Source: Streptococcus australis (lineage in GTDB: Bacteria; Bacillota; Bacilli; Lactobacillales; Streptococcaceae). Taken from it: a DNA stretch of 42,327 bases. The stretch is from the NCBI RefSeq assembly GCF_019930045.1, contig NZ_JAHZQQ010000013.1, positions 1-42,327 of the forward strand, written 5' to 3'. How positions within the stretch are numbered: position 1 is the stretch's first letter; each line of letters starts with the position of its first letter. Shown one piece after another: positions 34,778 through 42,327 of this stretch. The notes beneath the pieces are model-generated. The model saw only the letters and a list, made by a program, of their open reading frames with translations. It did not search any database and was not told where the DNA came from. The translations under genes were made by a program, and so were the position numbers.

Positions 34778-37681
34778 TCAGTTCCCCTTCTTTTTACGTC
34801 GGGTCAGTCCAGCAATTCCAGCTAACCCTGTAACAACCCCAAGAAGAGCTGATGTCACAGATCCTGTTTCGCCAGTATTCGGAAGTGCCACAGATTGGCT
34901 GTGTTTTTGTGATCCACTTGCTGATTCTGATGATGATACTGACTCTGAATGAGAAATTGATTGGCTCATTGAGTTAGAGTATGAACCACTACCAGATATT
35001 GATACTGATTGAGATTGACTCACTGAAACCGACTCGGATGTTGAGACTGACTCAGATTTCGATACTGATTCAGACGTTGAAATTGACTCGGACGTTGATA
35101 CGGATTCTGACGTTGAAACCGACTCGGATGTTGACAACGATTTAGATGTTGAAACTGACTCAGACGTAGACACCGATTCAGATGTAGACACTGACTCAGA
35201 CGTTGAAACCGATTCTGATGTAGACACTGATTCGGACGCTGACAATGACTCAGATACAGAAACCGACTCGGATGTTGACAGTGATTCAGAGGTTGAAACT
35301 GACTCAGACGTAGACACCGATTCAGATGTAGACACGGACTCAGACGTTGAAATCGATTCTGACGTTGAAACCAATTCAGATGTAGACACTGACTCAGATG
35401 TTGATACTGATTCTGACGTTGAAACCAATTCAGATGTAGACACTGACTCAGAGGTCGATACTGATTCAGAGGTCGATACTGATTCTGACGCTGACAATGA
35501 CTCGGATATTGATACTGACTCAGACGCTGAGACTGATTCTGACGTTGATACCGATTCTGAACTTGAAACTGATTCTGACGTTGATACCGATTCAGAACTT
35601 GAAACTGACTCAGACGTTGATATAGACTCAGATCTAGAAACCGACTCGGATGTCGATACTGATTCTGACGTTGATACTGACTCGGATGCTGACTCAGATA
35701 TTGATTCTGACTCTGATACTGATTCTGAGATTGAAATCGATTCAGAGGTCGATACTGACTCAGATGTTGATGCTGACTCGGATGTTGAAACCGATTCTGA
35801 GGTTGAGACCGATTCTGAAGTCGACACTGATTCAGAGGCTGATACTGACTCAGATGTTGACATCGATTCTGATGTTGATGCAGATTCAGAGGTTGACACT
35901 GATTCTGACGTTGAGACTGATTCTGAGGTTGATACTGACTCGGATGCTGACACCGATTCAGACGTAGACACTGATTCAGATGTTAAAACTGACTCGGACG
36001 TCGAGACTGATTCGGATGTCGACACCGATTCAGATGTTGATACTGATTCTGATACAGAAACCGACTCGGATGTCGACACCGATTCAGATGTTGATACTGA
36101 TTCTGATACAGAAACCGACTCGGATGTCGACACCGATTCAGATGCTGACAATGACTCGGACGTTGAGACTGATTCAGAGGTAGAAATCGATTCAGACGTA
36201 GACACTGACTCAGAAGTTGAAACTGACTCAGACATAGACACTGATTCAGACGTAGACACTGACTCTGACGTTGAAACTGACTCGGACGTTGAAACTGACT
36301 CGGATGTCGAGACTGATTCAGACGTTGATACTGATTCGGACGTTGACAATGACTCGGACGTAGACACCAATTCAGACGTTGAAACTGATTCTGAAGTAGA
36401 CACCGATTCAGATATTGACACTGACTCAGACGCTGAGACTGATTCAGATGTTGACGCTGACTCGGATGTCGACACCGATTCAGACGTTGACGCTGACTCG
36501 TACGTTGAGACTGATTCAGAGGTAGAAATCGATTCAGACGTAGACACTGACTCAGAAGTTGAAACTGACTCAGACGTAGACACTGATTCAGAGGTTGACA
36601 CTGACTCGTACGTTGACACTGATTCAGACGTTGACGCTGACTCAGAGGTTGAGACAGATGCTGAAGTCGATAATGACTCAGAGGTTGAGACCGATTCTGA
36701 AGTAGATACTGACTCTGATGTTGACACCGATTCAGAACTTGAAACTGACTCGGATGTCGATACTGATTCAGATATTGAGACCGATTCTGAAGTAGATACT
36801 GATTCTGAGATAGAAATCGATTCAGACGTTGATACTGATTCTGAGATAGAAATCGATTCAGACGTTGATACTGATTCTGAGGTTGACACTGATTCAGACG
36901 TTGATATAAACTCAGATGTAGACACTGATTCAGATACAGAAACTGACTCGGATGTCGACACCGATTCAGACGTAGAAACTGATTCTGAGGTTGACACCGA
37001 TTCAGACGTTGATACTGATTCTGACGCTGAGACTGATTCTGACGTTGAAACCGATTCAGATGTTGACACTGACTCAGACGTTGAAACTGACTCAGATGCT
37101 GAGACTGATTTTGACGTTGAAACGGACTCGGATGTAGACACTGATTCTGAGGTTGACACTGACTCAGAGGTTGAAATCGATTCAGACGTTGAGACCGATT
37201 CTGACGTTGAGACTGATTCAGAACTTGAAATTGACTCAGACGTAGACACTGATTCTGACGCTGACACCGATTCAGATGTTGAAACTGATTCTGAGGCTGA
37301 TACTGATTCAGATGTTGATATTGATTCAGATACAGAAACTGATTCTGACGCTGAGACTGATTCTGACGCTGAAACCGACTCGGATGTTGACAGCGATTCA
37401 GATGTAGAAACTGATTCTGAGGTAGACGCAGACTCAGAGACTGAAACTGATTCTGAGGTTGATGCAGATTCAGATGTTGATATTGATTCAGATACAGAAA
37501 CTGATTCTGACGCTGAAACCGACTCGGATGTTGACAGCGATTCAGATGTAGAAACTGATTCTGAGGTAGACGCAGACTCAGAGACTGAAACTGATTCTGA
37601 GGTTGATGCAGATTCAGATGTTGAGACTGATTCTGACGTTGAGGCCGACTCAGACGCTGAGACTGACTCGGATGTTGAGAC
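34778..37681 (-). pseudogene. C-terminal remainder of the second SRR adhesin, cut off by a nonsense codon
   Basis: This is the same reading frame as the upstream part of the gene (41095-37682). I checked the 414 bases between the stop at 37684-37682 and the next possible start (GTG 37267) triplet by triplet, and there is no other stop or shift. The segment encodes SESVST hexapeptide repeats and then a complete sorting signal: LPNTGETGS, a membrane helix and RRKKKGN. It has no signal peptide and no ribosome-binding site, so it should not be made on its own. Without the stop the gene would encode about 2105 residues. Confidence 0.88.
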
Positions 37682-38190
37682 TCACTCTGACGTAGACATA
37701 GATTCTGAAGTAGAGACTGACTCTGATGTTGACACCGATTCAGATGTAGATACTGATTCAGACGCTGATACTGACTCAGATGCTGATGCTGACTCAGATG
37801 TTGAGACTGACTCTGAAGCAGATACTGATTCAGATGTTGAGACTGACTCTGAAGCAGATACTGATTCAGAGGCTGAAACCGATTCAGACGTAGACACCGA
37901 CTCAGACGTTGAGACGGACTCTGATGTTGACACTGATTCGGACGCTGACAATGACTCAGAGGTCAATACTGACTCGGATGCTGATTCTGATGTTGAGACT
38001 GATTTAGACGTTGAAACCGACTCGGATGTTGACAGCGATTCAGAGGTAGAAACTGACTCGGATTCTGATACTGATTCTGATGTTGACACTGATTTAGATG
38101 TTGAAACCGACTCGGATGTTGACAGTGATTCAGATGTAGAAACTGACTCAGACGTTGAAACAGATTCGGACGTTGAGACTGACTCACTCA
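34960..38190 (-). repeat. 18-bp (6-codon) tandem repeat array
   Basis: On the order of 170 imperfect copies of the hexapeptide SESVST, with Val replaced by Ile, Leu, Ala or Met and Thr by Ala, Val or Ser. Longer repeats sit on top. For example, a block of about 108 bases beginning at 37371 recurs at 37515, an offset of 144 bases or 48 codons. Almost all serines are TCA, TCT, TCC or TCG. The array is interrupted by the TGA at 37684-37682. Confidence 0.9.
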
Positions 38191-41095
38191 AGGATACTGA
38201 TGCAGACTCAGACTGCGATTGACTCACTGATTTTGAAGCCGACTCACGAGTAGATTGACTTAGTGACTCCGATACTGACTGTGAAACCAATGCTGAAGCA
38301 GACTGACTCACTGAAACAAAGGCGCTCGTTGAAGCGGATGTCGAGCTTGAGATAGACTGGCTAACCACTTTGGATGCACTCGCTGATACCGAAGCAGACT
38401 GCAAGGCACTGACACTTGCAGAAACGGATTCCGAAACCTTCACAGATTCAGATTTTCTTGCCGATACAGATTGACTCGTTGAAGCGGATTGAGATTGAGA
38501 AATCTCCTTGCTCAATGATTGACTGCGAGATAGACTCGCTTGAGCGGATACACTTGCCGATGCTGATTGGCTTAGTGAAGCCGACAAACTTCGCGAACGA
38601 ACCGAGCTCAGTGATTGGCTTAATGATACGCTCTGAGATTGCTTCGCACTTAAAGACTGACTGACAGATTGCGAAACTTTAGCAGATGCACTCTGACTAG
38701 TTGAAACAGACTGACTATGATCGCTATCTGATAATTTCACAGCTACGACATTCGTCGTGCTATCTTTATAAGTAATGGTAACTGCACCATCACTATTAAC
38801 CGTATAGGACTTAATCCGGTTAGCCACCTCTGGATTAACAGCCGACACAGCTGCGATCACCTTGCTCTTATCTGCCTCTGTCAATGCAGTTAGGCTCGTC
38901 ACCTGAATAGTGCTTGTTGGAGCAACACCTGGCGTACGATCAGCAAGACGTCCTTGGGTAATCCGAATTTCACCCAAACCATTTGGACGGTTCATATTAG
39001 ACGCATTGTCAATAGCCGCGACATTGCGTTGCCAAGTATTCCGGTAAGAATGATAGAGATCATCCTTCAAATGAATGGTCGTTGTAATGGTTGCAGGGTT
39101 AGCACTGGTAGCCGTGATCTCTCCCGTGATAGGAGCAATATCGCCTGTTCCATACTGGCTGCCACCAAAGAAATTCCCGTTCAAGGCATTGTCGTTCAAA
39201 TCTGCCCGTGCAACAACTTTCATTTCTTTCAACTTGCCACTGTCATCCGTAGCTGTAAAAGTCACAACTGCATCATCACCAGCGTAAATAGTATAATTCT
39301 TCCCACCACCTTCAAGAGGGGTTGATTTCGGTTCCACACCATTGACCGTTAACTTAGCCGTCACTTCAGGACGTGTGGCATCTGTTACAGCAACCATGTT
39401 ACTTGCATCGGAATAAACCTCATGATCACCATACAGAATGCGAGCCTTAGCATTTACGCCACCGGTCTGCAAGGGAGCTTTTGGTGTCACAATCGCTTGC
39501 CCAGAAGCATCCGCTACTGCTGTTCCGATTTCATCATCATTGTTATACAAGACAACGGTCGATCCAGGCTCAGCACCGGTCACTGTTACAGGTGTTTGAG
39601 TATAGGCTTTCTCTAGTAAGCGAGTCTCAACCATCGGTGCTGCTAGGCGCTTAACAGGAGCGGTTACATCATTTGTGGTGTTATCTTTATAAGTAATAGT
39701 CACCACACCAGATGATGAAACCGAATAAGATTTAAAATCCTTTGAAGTGGCAATATTTGGGTTTGTCGCCTTAAAAGCCTCCCAAACCTTCTCTTTTTCA
39801 GCCTGGGCCAAGTTAGTAGTATCATTGACAAAAGTTGCCGTTGTCACTTCCTTAATCGGATTGCGAATGCCATCATTTTGTGGCAAAACCTGAATACGAA
39901 GCGTACGTGTCACTGACTGCTTAGCCGTATTAGTCACTACAAAAGAAACATTATAAATTTTCCCAGGCGTTACGACTTCTGTCTGGCCAACAGTCCCCAA
40001 AATATTAAAGGCGACTGCACTATTTTTTAGTGCCGATGTCTGAGGCACATTGATGCCATTCACACGGTCACTACCAGAAGCGTAGCCAATGCTTTTAATA
40101 CTATTTCGTGTAGGAATGGTTTCAAAAACATTATAAGCATGATTGATATAATCTGAATTATAGACAGAAATCAAAGCATTGTTAGCCGGACCTAAATTAT
40201 ACTGAGGCGCACGAAGACTAGTATCCGAGTCGATACGGTTTCCATTTCGAGGGTCGCGCTGACCAGATGTCGCACGAAGCACCGCGTTGGCCAAGCGATT
40301 GCGAGCAATCTTTGCTTGACTTTCCACGGCATCGATTTGAATTGCCGGATTGGACAAGCCTACACGAATAGCCTCTAAAGCCAGATCTCCATTTTCAATA
40401 GCAGATTCTGTCCCCGGAATTTCCATAGCTTGTGCACGATAGGTGTATAAATCCAAAGCCAAGGCTTGGAGACGCTTCACCTGGTCTTCCGAGCGAGTGG
40501 TCTGAGCCGCTGCTTCTTTCTCACTCGTTTCAGGAGTAGCCCTGTGAATTGAATCGTCCTCAGAGGCACTGCTACTAGCAGTTTCTGATGTGGACTGACT
40601 TGTTGAATGACTAACAAGATGAGATTCACTCAAAGAAACCGACTGAGAAAGTGAACTGCTTTCTGAAATCAACTGACTGCCTGACTTCGAGAGTGATTCA
40701 GATTCGCTAGCAGACTGGCTCGCTGACACAGAATCTGAGTTAGAGGTCGTCCCCAAGACAAAACTATCCGAACCCGCTACACCAGTCGATGGGCTGATTT
40801 CAGACCCAACAGTCGTATCCATCCCATTTTCCTCTGCAAATACTGGGTTAGCAACTGTTGTTGCTCCAGCAAGAGCCCCTAGCACAACCATCCCTTTAAC
40901 CAGATCCGCAGGCATCGAGTGTGATGTCGCTTCATATTGAACTACGATCTTTTCATCCACACCACCTCGCATGACACGAAATAGGCCTAACCGAGAGACA
41001 GATGCTCGTACCCAATTCTTTCCTGATTTGATTAATTTAAAACGTGTGATTCGCTCCGTTTCGCGAAAATCACCCTTCGAACGTTTAAAAAACAT
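37682..41095 (-). CDS. Serine-rich repeat adhesin, N-terminal 1137 residues (gene interrupted)
   Basis: This is the N-terminal part of an SRR adhesin. Residues 1-87 are a KxxKxGKxW signal (KLIKSGKNW at 20-28; core Gly68, Gly73, Gly77; cleavage after VFA). A Ser-rich segment (119-181) and a helical part (about 193-275) follow. The binding region (about 276-790) contains a cadherin/Siglec-like segment ending [10 protein letters not shown] (395-404). It also has an Ig-like module around 498-570 and two copies of one 60-residue module (about 416-478 and 728-787). Mixed Ser-rich sequence follows, then SESVST repeats. TGA 37684-37682 ends it before any LPxTG, so the product would be secreted unanchored. 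Confidence 0.9.
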   Translation of the reverse strand: MFFKRSKGDFRETERITRFKLIKSGKNWVRASVSRLGLFRVMRGGVDEKIVVQYEATSHSMPADLVKGMVVLGALAGATTVANPVFAEENGMDTTVGSEISPSTGVAGSDSFVLGTTSNSDSVSASQSASESESLSKSGSQLISESSSLSQSVSLSESHLVSHSTSQSTSETASSSASEDDSIHRATPETSEKEAAAQTTRSEDQVKRLQALALDLYTYRAQAMEIPGTESAIENGDLALEAIRVGLSNPAIQIDAVESQAKIARNRLANAVLRATSGQRDPRNGNRIDSDTSLRAPQYNLGPANNALISVYNSDYINHAYNVFETIPTRNSIKSIGYASGSDRVNGINVPQTSALKNSAVAFNILGTVGQTEVVTPGKIYNVSFVVTNTAKQSVTRTLRIQVLPQNDGIRNPIKEVTTATFVNDTTNLAQAEKEKVWEAFKATNPNIATSKDFKSYSVSSSGVVTITYKDNTTNDVTAPVKRLAAPMVETRLLEKAYTQTPVTVTGAEPGSTVVLYNNDDEIGTAVADASGQAIVTPKAPLQTGGVNAKARILYGDHEVYSDASNMVAVTDATRPEVTAKLTVNGVEPKSTPLEGGGKNYTIYAGDDAVVTFTATDDSGKLKEMKVVARADLNDNALNGNFFGGSQYGTGDIAPITGEITATSANPATITTTIHLKDDLYHSYRNTWQRNVAAIDNASNMNRPNGLGEIRITQGRLADRTPGVAPTSTIQVTSLTALTEADKSKVIAAVSAVNPEVANRIKSYTVNSDGAVTITYKDSTTNVVAVKLSDSDHSQSVSTSQSASAKVSQSVSQSLSAKQSQSVSLSQSLSSVRSRSLSASLSQSASASVSAQASLSRSQSLSKEISQSQSASTSQSVSARKSESVKVSESVSASVSALQSASVSASASKVVSQSISSSTSASTSAFVSVSQSASALVSQSVSESLSQSTRESASKSVSQSQSESASVSLSESVSTSESVSTSESVSTSESLSTSESVSTSKSVSTSESVSESESVSTSESLSTSESVSTSKSVSTSESASESVLTSESLSASESVSTSESVSTSESVSTSESVSASESVSASESVSTSESVSASESVSTSESASASESVSASESVSTSESVSTSESVSTSESMSTSE

Positions 41096-41125
41096 GTCCG
41101 CTCCTTAAATTTTAGATATCAAGTT

Positions 41126-41154
41126 ATTATACCTTATTTTTTCCCTAATGTAAC
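41126..41154 (-). promoter_or_regulatory. Promoter of the second SRR gene
   Basis: GTTACA (41154-41149) and TATAAT (41131-41126) are 17 bases apart. AAGGAG precedes the ATG at 41095. Confidence 0.7.
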
Positions 41155-41190
41155 TAATTAAGACCATTTTCTGACACGAAAACAACATAC

Positions 41191-41218
41191 AAAAAGAGAA
41201 CCCGGAGGTTCTCTTTTT
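41191..41218 (-). terminator. Terminator after the first SRR gene
   Basis: A perfect 12-base-pair stem (41191-41202 with 41207-41218) with loop CGGA, bounded by A5 and T5. It separates the first and second SRR genes. Confidence 0.9.
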
Positions 41219-41276
41219 GGATCCTTTTTTCATTGACCACATACCTGAAATGATCGAATCAAATTAGGATAGAAGA

Positions 41277-42327
41277 TTATTTTTCGTCTTCTTTTTTACG
41301 ACGACCAAGTACAGCCGCTCCAGCAAGTCCTGCAACTGCTCCAAGAAGAGCTGATGTTACAGATGTTGTTTCACCAGTATTTGGAAGTGCTACAGATTCG
41401 CTGTGTTTTTGTGATCCACTTGCTGATTCTGATGTAGACAATGACTCTGAACCAGAAGCTGATTGGCTCATTGAGTTAGAGTATGAACCGCTACCAGATG
41501 TTGATCCTGATTGTGATTGGCTAACTGAAACTGAAGTACTTACTGATGTTGAAGTTGATTCAGATGCTGATGTAGACTCTGATGCTGACGCTGATGCGCT
41601 TGCTGACGAGCTTGCTGATTCAGATGCTGATACTGATTCTGAAACTGATGCTGACTCTGATGCTGACGCTGATGCGCTTGCTGATGCTGATGCACTCATT
41701 GATTCAGATGCTGATGCTGACGCACTCATTGATTCAGACGCTGATACTGATGCTGATGCTGATTCTGATGCGCTCGCTGACTCTGATGCTGACGAGCTTA
41801 CTGATTCTGATGCTGATACTGATTCTGAAACTGATGCTGACTCTGATGCTGATGCTGACGCACTCATTGATTCAGACGCTGATACTGATGCTGATGCTGA
41901 TGCGCTCGCTGACTCTGATGCTGACGAGCTTACTGATTCTGATGCTGATGCTGATTCAGATGCTGATACTGATTCTGAAACTGATGCAGACTCAGATGCT
42001 GACGCTGACGAGCTTGCTGACTCAGACGCTGATGCGCTTGCTGATGCTGATGCTGATTCTGATGCGCTCGCTGACTCTGATGCTGATACTGATTCTGAAA
42101 CTGATGCAGACTGAGATGCTGACGCTGACGCGCTCGCTGACTCAGACGCTGATACTGATGCTGATGCTGATGCGCTCGCTGACTCTGATGCTGACGAGCT
42201 TACTGATTCTGATGCTGATGCTGATTCAGATGCTGATACTGATTCTGAAACTGATGCAGACTCAGATGCTGACGCTGACGAGCTTGCTGACTCAGACGCT
42301 GATGCGCTTGCTGATGCTGATGCTGAT
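41277..42327 (-). CDS. Serine-rich repeat adhesin, C-terminal part (runs off the window)
   Basis: This is the 3' end of a third SRR gene. The frame is open without a stop from 41277 to the right edge (350 codons), so the short reading from the internal ATG at 41867 is not the real gene. The visible repeats are Ser-Ala, Ser-Glu and Ser-Val dipeptides, with AGC as well as TCN serine codons. The end is LPNTGETTS, a membrane helix and RRKKEDEK. The last 75 residues closely match those of the second SRR protein. The signal peptide and binding region lie outside the window. Confidence 0.93.
   Translation of the reverse strand, partial: SASASASASASESASSSASASESASVSESVSASESASASESVSSSASESASASASASVSASESASASASASQSASVSESVSASESASASESASASASASASESASSSASASESASVSESVSASESASASESVSSSASESASASASASVSASESMSASASASESASVSESVSASESVSSSASESASASESASASVSASESMSASASASESMSASASASASASASESASVSESVSASESASSSASASASASESTSASESTSTSVSTSVSVSQSQSGSTSGSGSYSNSMSQSASGSESLSTSESASGSQKHSESVALPNTGETTSVTSALLGAVAGLAGAAVLGRRKKEDEK
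41881..42057 (-). repeat. 270-bp period repeat in the first SRR gene, copy 1
   Basis: These 177 bases recur without visible mismatch at 42151-42327, where the window ends. The period is therefore 270 bases (90 codons), in frame. The true extent of the identity cannot be seen. Confidence 0.85.
42151..42327 (-). repeat. 270-bp period repeat in the first SRR gene, copy 2
   Basis: Second copy of 41881-42057, continuing past the window edge. Confidence 0.85.

Noticed and set aside
35650..36183. Plus-strand Leu/Ile-rich open frames opposite the second SRR gene
   Set aside because: The low-complexity translation arises from reading the Ser-Glu-Ser-Val-Ser-Thr codons in reverse. No start signals are present.
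34778..37267. Separate SRR gene starting at GTG 37267
   Set aside because: It is in frame with the upstream gene with nothing but one TGA between them, has no signal peptide and no ribosome-binding site. It is the back half of a broken gene.
41277..41867. Short 196-residue Ser-rich protein starting at ATG 41867
   Set aside because: The frame continues without a stop to the window edge, so this is only an internal methionine in a longer SRR gene.
27790..42327. CRISPR array or satellite DNA
   Set aside because: The repeats are short, contiguous, degenerate at third positions and keep a Ser-rich frame throughout, with no constant spacers. They are coding tandem repeats.

Overview
The window comes from a Gram-positive oral-type Streptococcus. 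The gene order rnpA-yidC-jag-(unknown)-rpmH, the block rsgA-rpe-thiN-rmuC-yhaM-purR, and a complete accessory Sec (SecA2/SecY2) locus with serine-rich repeat (SRR) adhesins all fit the mitis/sanguinis/parasanguinis assemblage. I cannot name the species from sequence alone. Nearly every gene is on the minus strand, so transcription runs from high to low coordinates. The exceptions are one membrane protease gene and two tRNAs.

Layout, left to right. (1) Positions 105-5992 hold housekeeping genes: a membrane-anchored unknown protein, purR behind a PurBox-like palindrome, then yhaM, rmuC, thiN, rpe and rsgA, packed with overlapping or near-touching ends. (2) Positions 6112-7582 hold a plus-strand CPBP protease with a structured leader and terminator, then tRNA-Leu(CAG) and tRNA-Ser(CGA) under one promoter. 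(3) Positions 7586-13733 hold rsmA/ksgA, a DUF2314+DUF2185-like protein, rnmV, tatD, rpmH, an unknown protein, jag/khpB, yidC and rnpA. (4) Positions 13812-15466 hold a second CPBP protease and a TDT-family transporter. (5) Positions 15529-15844 hold a gene-free structured element flanked by two copies of the same 30-bp terminator-like hairpin. (6) Positions 15861-26365 hold the accessory Sec operon, transcribed in the order secY2-asp1-asp2-asp3-secA2-gtfA-gtfB-asp4-asp5. (7) Positions 26589-27593 hold gtf3, with its own promoter and terminator. (8) Positions 27790-42327 hold three tandem SRR adhesin genes. The first in transcription order is cut by the right edge, the second carries an in-frame TGA, and the third is intact.

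How the genes work together: GtfA/GtfB add GlcNAc to serines of the SRR proteins in the cytoplasm. Gtf3 probably adds the next sugar. Asp1-3 further modify the substrate and guide it to SecA2. SecY2 with Asp4/Asp5 forms the channel, and sortase anchors the product at LPxTG.

The most unusual content is the SRR block. Three adhesins share one export and glycosylation system but use different repeat designs: mixed Ser-Ala/Glu/Val dipeptides, a Ser-Glu-Ser-Val-Ser-Thr hexapeptide, and a 13-residue unit. The middle gene is broken by one Ser-to-stop substitution in the middle of its repeats, with the frame otherwise fully open on both sides.
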